Assembly (NCBI RefSeq): GCF_001423185.1
Contig: NZ_LMOB01000003.1
Location: 219,303 to 283,302, forward strand
DNA: 64,000 bases
Direction of reading: 5' to 3'
Source of the DNA: Plantibacter sp. Leaf314
GTDB taxonomy: Bacteria; Actinomycetota; Actinomycetes; Actinomycetales; Microbacteriaceae
The notes below the pieces were generated by a model. It searched no databases. It worked only from the letters and a program-made list of their open reading frames with translations, and was not told the origin of the DNA. The position numbers were made by a program, and so were the translations under genes. Every line of letters starts with the position of its first letter. The stretch's first letter is position 1. This document shows positions 54,184 to 63,499 of the stretch, piece by piece.

Positions 54184-55317
54184 ATGTCAGGTTTCCTCAA
54201 CTGGTTGGGCGGACTCCCACCGCTCGCCCAGATCCCGATCGTCGTCATCGCCTTCGCCGCGGTGGTCGCCCTCCTCCTCTTCTTCGTGGACATCGCTCCG
54301 CGCAAGGGCACGCTCTACACGGTCATCCGCCTGGCGTTCTGCGTCCTGGTGCCCGTCATCGTCGTCCTGTTCTTCGGTTCCTTCCTCTGGGCCGCGGCCG
54401 TCGCCGCCGTCCTCGGCGGGGTGCTCTTCCTGCTCGACTACCGGTCGAAGAAGGGCGTCGGCTACCTCGTGCAGCTCGTCGGCTTCCTCGCACCCGCGTT
54501 CCTGCTGCTCCTCATCGGCCTCATCCTCCCGACGATCAACACCACCATCGCCGCGTTCATGTCGGCCTCGGGCAAGAACTTCGTCGGCTTGAACAACTTC
54601 ATCTGGCTGTTCACCCAGCCGAGCGCCATCCGGACCGTCGTCAACACGATCATCTGGGTGCTCCTCGTCCCCGCGCTGTCGACGGCGTTCGGTCTCGCGT
54701 ACGCGGTGTTCATCGACAAGTCCCGCGGCGAGAAGTACTTCAAGATCCTCGTCTTCATGCCGATGGCGATCTCCTTCGTCGGAGCGTCCATCATCTGGCG
54801 CTTCATCTACGCCTACCGCGAGGCGGACGCCACCCAGATCGGTCTGCTCAACCAGATCGTCGTGTGGTTCGGCGGCACCCCGGTGCAGTGGTTGCAGAAC
54901 GAGCCGTGGAACACGCTGTTCCTCATCGTCGTGCTCATCTGGGTGCAGACCGGATTCGCGATGGTCGTCCTGTCCGCCGCGATCAAGGGCGTCCCGACCG
55001 AGCAGATCGAAGCCGCCGAGCTCGACGGCACCAACGGTTGGCAGCGCTTCACCAACGTCATCGTCCCCGGTATCCGCTCCTCGCTGGTCGTCGTCGTGAC
55101 GACGATCTCGATCGCGTCGCTGAAGGTCTTCGACATCGTCCGCACCATGACCGCCGGCAACAACGGCACCTCGGTCATCGCGAATGAGATGTACACCCAG
55201 TTCAAGAACTTCGAGAACGGCCGGAGTGCGGCGTTCGCCGTGATCCTGTTCATCCTCGTGCTGCCGATCGTCATCTACAACGCGCGGCAGATCAAGAAGC
55301 AGAGGGAGATCCGATGA
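54184..55317 (+). CDS. sugar ABC transporter permease (MalF-like)
   Basis: The 377 residues have about eight or nine membrane helices, with three extra N-terminal helices as in MalF-type permeases. The ATPase-contacting EAA loop is EAAELDGTNGWQRFTNVIVPGIR. GAAAGGCTAGCT precedes the ATG at 54184. It overlaps the second permease by ATGA. Confidence 0.93.
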   Translation: MSGFLNWLGGLPPLAQIPIVVIAFAAVVALLLFFVDIAPRKGTLYTVIRLAFCVLVPVIVVLFFGSFLWAAAVAAVLGGVLFLLDYRSKKGVGYLVQLVGFLAPAFLLLLIGLILPTINTTIAAFMSASGKNFVGLNNFIWLFTQPSAIRTVVNTIIWVLLVPALSTAFGLAYAVFIDKSRGEKYFKILVFMPMAISFVGASIIWRFIYAYREADATQIGLLNQIVVWFGGTPVQWLQNEPWNTLFLIVVLIWVQTGFAMVVLSAAIKGVPTEQIEAAELDGTNGWQRFTNVIVPGIRSSLVVVVTTISIASLKVFDIVRTMTAGNNGTSVIANEMYTQFKNFENGRSAAFAVILFILVLPIVIYNARQIKKQREIR

Positions 55318-56288
55318 GTGCTGTGCAGCCGATCGAACTACCGATCGACGACTCCACCAAGAAGCAGCTCGAGCAGGGTGAGCGCGGCATCGAGGCCGCG
55401 AGCCGCCGGACGAAGAAGCGCCTCACGAGCCGTGGCGCGACCATCGCCGCGGTCGTGATCGCGGTCCTCTGGACGATCCCGACGTTCGGACTCTTCGTCT
55501 CCTCGTTCCGGCCGGAGCAGCAGGTGAAGACCACCGGTTGGTGGACGATCTTCGCCGACTTCCAGGTCACCATCGACAACTACGTGCAGGTGCTCCAGGC
55601 GGGTAACTCGACGCTGAACCTGGCGGGGTCGTGGGTCAACTCGATCGCCATCGCCATCCCGGCGACGCTCCTCCCGCTCGTGATCGCGAGCCTCGCGGCG
55701 TACGCGTTCGCGTGGATCGACTTCCGTGGCAAGAACTTCCTGTTCATCATGGTGTTCGCCCTGCAGGTCGTGCCGATCCAGATGGCCCTCGTGCCGCTGC
55801 TGTCGACGTTCTCCCGTGGGCTGAACGTCTTCGGTCTGCAGGTCGGTGAGGGTCTGGACGCGAGCGGCACGTTCGCGCAGGTGTGGATCGCGCACACCAT
55901 GTTCGCGCTGCCGCTGGCGATTTTCCTGCTGCACAACTTCGTCGCGGAGATCCCCGGCGAGGTCATCGAGGCGGCCCGGGTGGACGGTGCCGGTCACGGC
56001 CAGATCTTCTTCCGGATCGTGCTCCCGCTGACGATGCCGGCCATCGCGTCCTTCGCGATCTTCCAGTTCCTGTGGGTGTGGAACGACCTCCTGGTCGCCC
56101 TCATCTTCGCGGACGGTGAAGTCGCGCCGATCACGAAGCTGCTCGCCGAGATCACGGGTACCCGAGGGAACGAGTGGCACCTCCTCACGGCCGGTGCGTT
56201 CATCTCGATCCTCGTGCCGCTCGTGGTGTTCTTCGCCCTGCAGCGCTACTTCGTCCGCGGGCTCCTCGCCGGTTCGACGAAGGGCTGA
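55314..56288 (+). CDS. carbohydrate ABC transporter permease (MalG-like)
   Basis: The 324-residue partner permease has six helices and the EAA loop EAARVDGAGHGQIFFRIVLPLTMPAI. No ATPase gene is present in the operon, so it presumably uses a shared MsiK-type ATPase encoded elsewhere, the usual actinobacterial arrangement. A terminator hairpin follows. Confidence 0.93.
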   Translation: MSAVQPIELPIDDSTKKQLEQGERGIEAASRRTKKRLTSRGATIAAVVIAVLWTIPTFGLFVSSFRPEQQVKTTGWWTIFADFQVTIDNYVQVLQAGNSTLNLAGSWVNSIAIAIPATLLPLVIASLAAYAFAWIDFRGKNFLFIMVFALQVVPIQMALVPLLSTFSRGLNVFGLQVGEGLDASGTFAQVWIAHTMFALPLAIFLLHNFVAEIPGEVIEAARVDGAGHGQIFFRIVLPLTMPAIASFAIFQFLWVWNDLLVALIFADGEVAPITKLLAEITGTRGNEWHLLTAGAFISILVPLVVFFALQRYFVRGLLAGSTKG

Positions 56289-56339
56289 CCCGACGCCGCG
56301 GTTCGATCCTCCGATCGACAGCGTCGTCGGTGTGCCGAT

Positions 56340-56365
56340 GCCCCGGGAGCTCACGCTCCCGGGGC
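56340..56365 (+). terminator. terminator of the sugar importer operon
   Basis: A perfect 11-bp stem GCCCCGGGAGC/GCTCCCGGGGC with loop TCAC lies 51 bp after the last permease. Confidence 0.75.
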
Positions 56366-56410
56366 GTCCGTGCGTCTGCGGGCCGTGCTGCGTTCGGTTC
56401 TGTTTCCTCC

Positions 56411-56494
56411 TCCCTAACTCAGGAGCGTCTCGGCGAGTCTCGCTGAACAAGTGCGTGGCGGACGCGACGCGCCGCGCCTTTCCTGAGTTAGGGA
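56411..56494. repeat. CTCAGGA palindromic repeat, copy B
   Basis: Perfect 14-bp arms TCCCTAACTCAGGA (56411-56424) and TCCTGAGTTAGGGA (56481-56494) enclose a 56-bp GC-rich core. It sits just beyond the 3' end of the AbiEi/DUF559 gene. The right arm is identical to that of copy C. Confidence 0.75.
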
Positions 56495-56529
56495 ACGTCG
56501 AGACCGAGGTCGGGCAGCTGCTGTATCGA

Positions 56530-57447
56530 TCAGGAGCGGCGAAGCGCGGCTTGAGGAGGTGGGCCGACAGGACCAGCATCCAGCGCCGATCGGATGGCAC
56601 CCAGGACGACGTACCAGTCGTTCATGACCATGCGATACGTGAACCTCAACACCCGATACCCCTGCACGACCAACTGGGCGTCCCGCCAGCGGTCCTCTTC
56701 GTGAGCGTCGCGATTGTCGTGGAACTCACGACCATCCCATTCGAGGACGAGCCATCCGTCGATCACCTGATCGACCCGGCCGACAGCCGGGATGGCGACC
56801 TGGTGACGCCCGACGATGCCAGCGGACTCGAGGCGGATCCGAGCGATGCTCTCGAGGACACTGTGGCAACCCGGTTCCACACGTGGTAGCCGCTCAGCGT
56901 GTTGCGACGGAAGTGCGTCGATCCAGGAGGGGAGTGCTGCGGACAGGGCGGGTTCGAGGTGGGTGAACGAGTCCATGGCCGCCCCGACGACCTCGGGGTG
57001 CTGGCAGTCAACGAGGTGGCCGATCACCTGTCGCCGTGATTCGACAAGCATCGGGAGGAGGGTGCCGCGGGGAGGGGCTGGGGGCCAGTCGTCCCAGTGC
57101 AGCACGGCGTCCTCGCGGGCCTCGGCCGGCGGACGTTTCCACCGCTCATCGGCCGACCGGAGGCGGGCTGCGTTCGGCGGCAGCGCGACATGGAGTCGAG
57201 ACGTCGACGGCACGGCCCAGCCATACCAACGTGCTGCCGAGACGCAGCTCAGTCGGCCCCCGACTCGCACAGCCCTCACCAGGTCACTCGGTGCGTCCGG
57301 CGCCGCGTACCAGCCGCGCCGCACGCGGATCAACATCCCTGTCTCGACTGCGATCCGAAGCGTCTCCTTCGTGTGCCCGAGCCGCCGGAGCTGATGGACG
57401 GTGGCGATTCCATGAGCGGGCTCGAGGAAGGTCGTCGCGATCGTCAT
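56530..57447 (-). CDS. AbiEi-antitoxin-like/DUF559 (Vsr-fold) protein
   Basis: The 305 residues combine an N-terminal winged-helix antitoxin-like region (GIATVHQLRRLGHTKETLRIAVETGMLIRVRRGWYAAPDAP) with a C-terminal DUF559 nuclease-like domain (VDQVIDGWLVLEWDGREFHDNRDAHEEDRWRDAQLVVQGYRVLRFTYRMV). That layout is common in actinobacteria and usually stands without a toxin gene, as here. Whether the nuclease fold is active is unknown. It starts at ATG 57447; CACGAT lies 6 nt upstream. It is flanked by repeats B and C. Confidence 0.8.
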   Translation of the reverse strand: MTIATTFLEPAHGIATVHQLRRLGHTKETLRIAVETGMLIRVRRGWYAAPDAPSDLVRAVRVGGRLSCVSAARWYGWAVPSTSRLHVALPPNAARLRSADERWKRPPAEAREDAVLHWDDWPPAPPRGTLLPMLVESRRQVIGHLVDCQHPEVVGAAMDSFTHLEPALSAALPSWIDALPSQHAERLPRVEPGCHSVLESIARIRLESAGIVGRHQVAIPAVGRVDQVIDGWLVLEWDGREFHDNRDAHEEDRWRDAQLVVQGYRVLRFTYRMVMNDWYVVLGAIRSALDAGPVGPPPQAALRRS

Positions 57448-57550
57448 TCCCCGATCGTGTGCGCCGGGGCTGGTCGTCTCATGCCCGATCACGTCCGCTG
57501 CGTAGGGTTACGCGCACAGACCGGCTGTGCAGGAGGGTGGTGCCTGGCTT

Positions 57551-57634
57551 GCCCAACTCAGGAAGCTGGCGGCGTGTCGCGCCGGTCGGCAGTGCAGGAT
57601 GGGACGCCGCGCCGGAGAGGTCCTGAGTTAGGGA
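57551..57634. repeat. CTCAGGA palindromic repeat, copy C
   Basis: The arms are GCCCAACTCAGGA (57551-57563) and TCCTGAGTTAGGGA (57621-57634), with one mismatch. The core shares GGCG-GTCGC on the left and CGCGCCGGA on the right with copy A. It lies between the AbiEi/DUF559 gene and the ABC exporter. Confidence 0.75.
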
Positions 57635-57704
57635 AAAGAACGGGCCAGAGTACGGAAGCGCGGGTGGGGGCGGGGAGGTCGGTGGGCGGGGATAAGGTGG
57701 CGGG

Positions 57705-59600
57705 ATGAGCATGCACGGGGGACGGGGCGGACCACGCGGTGGTGCCCCCGGGGGTGGCGGGCCCCGCGCCGGCAGCCGCGTGAGCGGCGGCGACACCGAG
57801 GCGCAGAAGGCGCTCAACGCGGAGGCTCCGAGGATCCCCGACCTCGGGAAGCGCATCGTCGCCCTGTTCGTCCCGTTCCGCGCGAAGATCATCCTCACGA
57901 TGGTGCTCGTCGTCGTCGGCGCCGCCCTCGCGGTGCTGCCCCCGCTCCTCGTGAAGCAGGCGTTCGACGTCGGGCTGTTCCCCACCGACGGTGGCGCCCC
58001 GAACCTCGTCGCCCTCGCGGAGATCGTCGGGGTCATGATCGCCCTGTTCATCATCGCGGCCCTCCTCGGCGTCTGGCAGACCTACCTCACCGCCACCGTC
58101 GGCAACAGCGTCATGGGCGCCCTGCGCATCAAACTGTTCTCGCAACTCCAGGCGATGGAGCTGAGCTTCTTCACCCGCACGAAGACGGGCATCATCCAGT
58201 CGCGGCTGCAGAACGACGTCGGTGGCGTCGCGAACGTCCTCACCAACACGGTGTCGAGTGTGCTCGGCAACACCGTCACCGTCATCTCCGCCCTCGTCGC
58301 CATGCTCATCCTCAACTGGCAGCTGACGATCGTGGCGCTCATCCTCATGCCGATCCTCGTGGTCGCCCAGCGTCGGGTCGGCCAGGTGCGTGCGCGCATC
58401 GCGACGAAGACGCAGGAGTCCCTGTCGGAGATGACGGCGATCACCCAGGAGGCGCTGAGCGTCTCCGGGGTCCTGCTCGCGAAGAGTTTCAACCGCCAGG
58501 ACACCGAGGTCGAACGCTACAGCGCCGAGAACCGCACCCAGATCCGCCTCCAGGTGAGCCAGGCGATGAGCGGCCAGTGGTTCTTCGCGATGGTCAACAT
58601 CTTCCTGTCGTCGATCCCGGCGATCGTCTACCTCGTCGCCGGCTACCTCATCACCGGGGGCGTGACCGACGTCACCGCGGGCTCCATCGTCGCGTTCACG
58701 ACGATCCAGGCGCGCCTCCTGTTCCCGCTCATGGGCGTCATGCGCGTCGCCCTCGACCTGCAGACCTCCGGCGCCCTGTTCGCGCGCATCTTCGAGTACC
58801 TCGACCTCAAACCGTCGATCGCCGACCGCCCAGGGGCCGCGCCGCTTCCGGACACCGCCCCCGCGATCCGCTTCGACGACGTCACCTTCCGGTACGCGGA
58901 CGCACAGGACGACTCCACCCCGACGCTCGACGGCGTCTCGTTCACGATCGAACCCGGACAGTTCGCGGCGTTCGTCGGGCCGTCGGGTGCCGGGAAGACC
59001 ACCATCTCCTACCTGATCCCGCGGTTCCAGGAGGTCTCCGGCGGCCGGGTCACCGTCGCCGGGGCCGACGTCCGCGACGTCACCCAGGCCTCGCTCGTGT
59101 CACGCATCGGGATCGTCAGCCAGGAGACCTACCTCTTCCACGCGACGATCGCGGAGAACCTCCGGTACGCGAAGCCCGACGCGACCGCCGAGGAGCTCGA
59201 GGCGGCCTGCCGGGCGGCGAACATCCACGAGGCGATCATGCGCTTCGAGGACGGCTACGACACGCTCGTCGGTGAACGCGGGTATCGCCTGTCGGGCGGC
59301 GAGAAGCAGCGCATCGCCATCGCGCGCGTGCTACTGAAGGATCCTGAGGTGCTCATCCTCGACGAGGCGACGAGCGCCCTCGACACGATCTCGGAGCGGG
59401 TGGTGCAGATCGCCCTCGACGACGCGACCCGTGGACGCACGACCGTCTCCATCGCCCACCGCCTGTCCACGATCGTGCACGCCGACGTCATCTTCGTCCT
59501 CGACCGCGGCCGCATCGTCGAGCAGGGCACGCACCAGGAGCTCCTCGCGGCCGGTGGCGTGTACGCGACCCTCTACGCGCAGCAGGCCGTCACCGCCTGA
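57705..59600 (+). CDS. ABC exporter, fused permease/ATPase (half-transporter)
   Basis: The 631 residues have a six-helix type IV membrane domain (about 60-350) followed by a nucleotide-binding domain: Walker A GPSGAGKTT, Q-loop SQETYLF, signature LSGGEKQR, Walker B VLILDEATSALD and switch His IAHRLST. It probably acts as a homodimer exporting lipids, peptides or drugs. The N-terminus is Gly-rich (MSMHGGRGGPRGGAPGGGGP). TAAGGT (57693-57698) precedes the ATG by 6 nt. Confidence 0.92.
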   Translation: MSMHGGRGGPRGGAPGGGGPRAGSRVSGGDTEAQKALNAEAPRIPDLGKRIVALFVPFRAKIILTMVLVVVGAALAVLPPLLVKQAFDVGLFPTDGGAPNLVALAEIVGVMIALFIIAALLGVWQTYLTATVGNSVMGALRIKLFSQLQAMELSFFTRTKTGIIQSRLQNDVGGVANVLTNTVSSVLGNTVTVISALVAMLILNWQLTIVALILMPILVVAQRRVGQVRARIATKTQESLSEMTAITQEALSVSGVLLAKSFNRQDTEVERYSAENRTQIRLQVSQAMSGQWFFAMVNIFLSSIPAIVYLVAGYLITGGVTDVTAGSIVAFTTIQARLLFPLMGVMRVALDLQTSGALFARIFEYLDLKPSIADRPGAAPLPDTAPAIRFDDVTFRYADAQDDSTPTLDGVSFTIEPGQFAAFVGPSGAGKTTISYLIPRFQEVSGGRVTVAGADVRDVTQASLVSRIGIVSQETYLFHATIAENLRYAKPDATAEELEAACRAANIHEAIMRFEDGYDTLVGERGYRLSGGEKQRIAIARVLLKDPEVLILDEATSALDTISERVVQIALDDATRGRTTVSIAHRLSTIVHADVIFVLDRGRIVEQGTHQELLAAGGVYATLYAQQAVTA

Positions 59601-59811
59601 TCCGGGCGTCACGCGACGCACGGCACGGACACCGAGCGCCCGCCGCGTCGGACCGTTTCCGAGGTGTCCGGGCGGGTCGTCGTGCGGTTCTCGGACAACC
59701 GTGGTCCAGCCATTGTGGGCCCGGGTCGCGGGTGGCTAGAGTGAGCGCCATCGTGACCCCCGAAGGAGGGGGTCCGACCGCGCACCGCCGGATCGAGTAG
59801 GGGACTCGTCG

Positions 59812-62049
59812 ATGACCGCAGCTGTGGACGCACCATCCGGATCCTCGCCCGACGCCACCGCGCCGACCGACCCGCCGGGGCCGCCGATCCCGCCGGCGCC
59901 GTCCTCCGCGGCCCGCAGCCGTGGACTCGGTCGTGGTCGGTTCGGTCGCCCGGGCTTCAGCATCCAGTCGAAGCTGCTCGTCATGCTGTTGATCGTCAGC
60001 GTCGGCGCATCGGTCGTCACCGGGATCGTCGGCTATCTGTCCGGCAGCGACTCGCTCCGGCAGGCGTCGTTCGAGCGGCTCACCGAGGTCCGGGAGTCCC
60101 GCGCCCGCGAGATCACCAACTACTACGAGCAGACGCGCGACTCGCTCGTCGTCTACACCCGTGGCACCACGGTGGTGGATGCCATGAACGGCTTCCACGA
60201 CGCCTTCCACGAACTGGAGGAGCAGCCTGAGGACCCGGCGCGCTCAGCCTCGGTGACGTCGTTCTACGAGGACACCTTCGCACCGGAGCTCGCCGAGCGA
60301 ACCGGGGACGAAGCCGACCCGTCGGCGTTCATCCCGACGAATCCGGCCGAGACCTACCTGCAGTCGGTCTACACGCCTGAGGACCTCGACTACGACACCG
60401 CCATCACCGTCGACGACGCGGGCGACGGCAGCGCCTGGTCGGCCGTCCACGCCCGATACCACGACTACTTCCGCGAGATCATCGACCGCTTCGGCTACGA
60501 GGACGCGCTGCTCATCGACGACGAGGGCGACGTCGTCTACAGCGCGTACAAGGGGCCGGACCTCGGCACGAACGTGCTCACCGGGCCCTACCGCGGCGGC
60601 GTCCTCGAGGACGGCTTCACCGCTGCGCTCCGGTCGAACGCGATCGACTACGTCGGCATCACGGACTTCGAGCGGTACCAGCCGTCACTCAACGTCCCGA
60701 CGCAGTGGATCTTCTCCCCGGTCGGCGAGAACGGGCGGATCGACGGGGTGATGGCGCTGCAGGTCCCCATCGAGGCGATCAACGACATCATGACCGGGTC
60801 CGGTGAATGGGAACAGGACGGCCTGGGCCAGACCGGCGAGACCTACCTCGCCGGCCCCGACCAGCTCATGCGCTCGACCTCACGCCTGCTGATCGAGGAC
60901 CCGGAAGCCTACGAACGCACCGCGATCGCCGCCGGGACACCGCCCGAGACGGCAGCCCGTGCGGTCGCCGTCGCGGGGACCATCCAGATCCAACCGACTC
61001 GCACCGTCTCGGTCGAGCGGGCCCTCGCCGGGGAGACGGGCACGACGATCGGGCGCGGCTATCTCGGCGAGGAGAACCTCACCGCATACACACCGGTCGA
61101 CATCGACGGGCTCCAGTGGGTGCTCGTCGCCCGGATCGACTCCGCCGAGGCCTTCGCCCCGGTCACCGACTTCACCCGGAACCTCATCATCTCGGTGCTC
61201 GCGATCATCGTCGTCGTGTCGCTCCTCTCGCTCCTGCTCGCCCAGGTGTTCGCCCGCCCGGTGCGATCGCTCGTCGGTGCGGTCCGGCGCGTGGCCGGCG
61301 GTGACTACAGCGTCGAGGTGCCGAACACGAGGCGTGACGAATTCGGCGACCTGGGTGCGGCGTTCAACGACATGAGCCGGAGCCTCCGGGTGAAGCAGGA
61401 GCTCATCGACGAGCAGCGTGCGGAGAACGAGCGGCTGCTGTTGACCCTGATGCCCGCGACCGTCGCGAAGCGGTACAAGGAGGGGGAGGAGACCATCTCC
61501 GAGGTCCACCAGGACGTGTCGGTCATCTTCGCCGACCTCGTCGGGTTCGACGACCTCACGAGGGGGCTCGACTCCGAACGGGAGCTCTCCCTCCTGAACG
61601 GTCTCGTCCGCAGCTTCGACGAAGCCGCCGAACGCCTCGGTATCGAGCAGGTGCGGACGCTGCGGGAGGGGTACCTGGCGAGCTGCGGATTGATCGTCCC
61701 GCGCGTCGACAACGTCCGGCGCACCCTCGACTTCGCGCTGGAGATGCGCACGATCGTCGAACGGTTCAACGCGCAGCACCAGGCGAACCTGACCCTGCGG
61801 GTCGGCGTCGACGCCGGCGTGGTGACGAGCGGGCTCGTCGGTCGGACGAGTCTCGCCTACGACATGTGGGGCGACGCGGTGAGTCTCGCCAACCGGGTGC
61901 AGTCCGTGGCCGGGACGGCGGGCATCTTCGTCAGTCAGCGCGTCAGGGACCGGCTGCAGGACACCGTGACGTTCGAGGCCGCCGGCACGGTCGAGACGCG
62001 CGAGGGTCCGCAGGCCGTCTGGCGGGTCGTCGCAGGGCCGACGTCGTGA
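59812..62049 (+). CDS. transmembrane sensor with class III nucleotide cyclase domain
   Basis: The 745 residues comprise: Pro/Ser-rich start; TM1 ~55-75; a large extracellular dCACHE-like domain ~80-450; TM2 ~455-480; HAMP ~480-535; cyclase domain ~565-740. The first metal Asp is present (D575 in IFADLVGFD), but the second position holds E619 (TLREGYL instead of GDAY), and the transition-state Asn is S691 (AVSLANR) while Arg695 is kept. It may therefore make a cyclic nucleotide poorly, use a different metal arrangement, or have lost activity. The stop overlaps the channel gene by GTGA, so receptor and channel are co-translated. Confidence 0.85.
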   Translation: MTAAVDAPSGSSPDATAPTDPPGPPIPPAPSSAARSRGLGRGRFGRPGFSIQSKLLVMLLIVSVGASVVTGIVGYLSGSDSLRQASFERLTEVRESRAREITNYYEQTRDSLVVYTRGTTVVDAMNGFHDAFHELEEQPEDPARSASVTSFYEDTFAPELAERTGDEADPSAFIPTNPAETYLQSVYTPEDLDYDTAITVDDAGDGSAWSAVHARYHDYFREIIDRFGYEDALLIDDEGDVVYSAYKGPDLGTNVLTGPYRGGVLEDGFTAALRSNAIDYVGITDFERYQPSLNVPTQWIFSPVGENGRIDGVMALQVPIEAINDIMTGSGEWEQDGLGQTGETYLAGPDQLMRSTSRLLIEDPEAYERTAIAAGTPPETAARAVAVAGTIQIQPTRTVSVERALAGETGTTIGRGYLGEENLTAYTPVDIDGLQWVLVARIDSAEAFAPVTDFTRNLIISVLAIIVVVSLLSLLLAQVFARPVRSLVGAVRRVAGGDYSVEVPNTRRDEFGDLGAAFNDMSRSLRVKQELIDEQRAENERLLLTLMPATVAKRYKEGEETISEVHQDVSVIFADLVGFDDLTRGLDSERELSLLNGLVRSFDEAAERLGIEQVRTLREGYLASCGLIVPRVDNVRRTLDFALEMRTIVERFNAQHQANLTLRVGVDAGVVTSGLVGRTSLAYDMWGDAVSLANRVQSVAGTAGIFVSQRVRDRLQDTVTFEAAGTVETREGPQAVWRVVAGPTS

Positions 62050-63467
62050 CCGAGGTGTGGCAGGAACCGTGGTTCCCGTGGGCCGTCGGGCTCGCGGTCG
62101 GCGTCCCCGTGCTGCTGATCGTCCTCACCGAGGTGCTCGGGGCGCTCAGCCGTCGCGGGAGTGCCGCGGCGAAACCGGTCCGCCTCCTGCGCAACTTCGT
62201 CGTCCCGGTCGGCGCGGTCTTCGCCCTGGTGGTGTTCGCGACGGCGCGGGCGGACGACATCACCTGGGTGCGTATCGTCGGGACGCTCCTCGGCTTCCTG
62301 CTGATCCTGCTCATCCTGTCGGCGTTCAACGTCGCCCTGTTCACGAACGCCGAGGAGGGATCCTGGCGCGATCGGATCCCGTCCATCTTCGTCGACCTCG
62401 CCAGACTGGCCCTCATCCTCATCGGCCTGGCGATCCTGTTCTCCTGGGTGTGGGGAGCCGACATCGGCGGGCTCGTCACCGCGCTGGGCGTCACCTCGAT
62501 CGTCATCGGCCTCGCCCTCCAGAACGCCGTCGGCGGGGTCATCTCCGGGCTGCTCCTCCTGTTCGAGCAGCCGTTCCGCCTCGGTGACTGGCTCGACACG
62601 GGCAGTGTCCGTGGCCGGGTGGTCGAGGTGAACTGGCGCGCCGTGCACCTCGACACCGGCAACGGCATCCAGATCGTGCCGAACTCCTCGCTCGCGGGGG
62701 CCTCGTTCACGAACCTCAGCCAGCCCGTCGGCGCGTTCACGGCGAGTGTCGAGGTGACCTTCGCAACCGACGACCCGCCCGACGAGGTGCTGCGGTTGCT
62801 CCGGGAGGTCGCATCGGCACTCCCGATGCTCGAACCGTCGGACGAGGTGTCCGCCGCCTACCTCGGCGCAGCACGGTTCACGGTGACGCTGCCGGTGTCC
62901 GGCCCGTCCACCGCCGACGAGGCCGTCGCCCGCTTCCGCGCCTGGCTCTGGTACGCGGCCAGACGCCGCGGCCTCGCGCTCGACGGCGACGGCACCGACC
63001 CGATCGCGACCCCGGAACGACTGGGTGCGGCGCTCGGCACCCTCGCCCCCACCCTCCACGCACGCGAGGAGGACCTGGACCAGCTCGCCGGGAGCTGCAC
63101 GCTCGAGCGGTACGGGCCGGGGGAGACCGTCCAGGCCGCCGGGGCCGTCCCGGACGCCATCCGCTTCCTCATCGAGGGTGGCGTGCACCTCGCGGTCCCG
63201 ACGAAGGACGGGCTCATCACCTTCCAGCGTCTCGGCACGGGCGACGTCATCGGCCAGACGGCCCTGACCCGGGAGGTCGCCATGGCCGCCGCGATCGCCG
63301 ACGGGACCGCGCTCGTCCTCAGGATGCCCCTGTCCACCATCGACCGGCTCGTCCGCACCCGACCCCGGCTCGCCCAGGAGATCGGCGCCTCGATCGACCA
63401 CAAGCACCGGCAGGCGCAGGCGGCGCTCGCCGAAGCCGGGATCGTCCGCGGTACCATCGGCCGATAG
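62046..63467 (+). CDS. MscS-family channel with C-terminal cyclic-nucleotide-binding-like domain
   Basis: The 473 residues begin with about four or five membrane helices, then the MscS pore and beta domain (ITALGVTSIVIGLALQNAVGGVISGLLLLFEQPFRLGDWL and the NSSLAGASFTNLS segment), and finish with a CRP/cNMP fold (~340-470: ERYGPGETVQAAG, FLIEGGVHLAV, GTGDVIGQTALT). The usual ligand contacts Glu and Arg are Q404 and M413. It probably forms a gated ion channel controlled by the co-translated cyclase-like sensor, though perhaps not by a normal cNMP. The GTG at 62046 overlaps the upstream stop. Confidence 0.88.
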   Translation: MTEVWQEPWFPWAVGLAVGVPVLLIVLTEVLGALSRRGSAAAKPVRLLRNFVVPVGAVFALVVFATARADDITWVRIVGTLLGFLLILLILSAFNVALFTNAEEGSWRDRIPSIFVDLARLALILIGLAILFSWVWGADIGGLVTALGVTSIVIGLALQNAVGGVISGLLLLFEQPFRLGDWLDTGSVRGRVVEVNWRAVHLDTGNGIQIVPNSSLAGASFTNLSQPVGAFTASVEVTFATDDPPDEVLRLLREVASALPMLEPSDEVSAAYLGAARFTVTLPVSGPSTADEAVARFRAWLWYAARRRGLALDGDGTDPIATPERLGAALGTLAPTLHAREEDLDQLAGSCTLERYGPGETVQAAGAVPDAIRFLIEGGVHLAVPTKDGLITFQRLGTGDVIGQTALTREVAMAAAIADGTALVLRMPLSTIDRLVRTRPRLAQEIGASIDHKHRQAQAALAEAGIVRGTIGR

Positions 63468-63499
63468 CCAGCCGTCGTCACCACCGGAGCGTGAACCAG

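Noticed and set aside
61935..63407. 490-codon minus-strand frame
   Set aside because: Antisense of the MscS channel gene with repetitive Asp/Glu/Gly/Arg composition; shadow.
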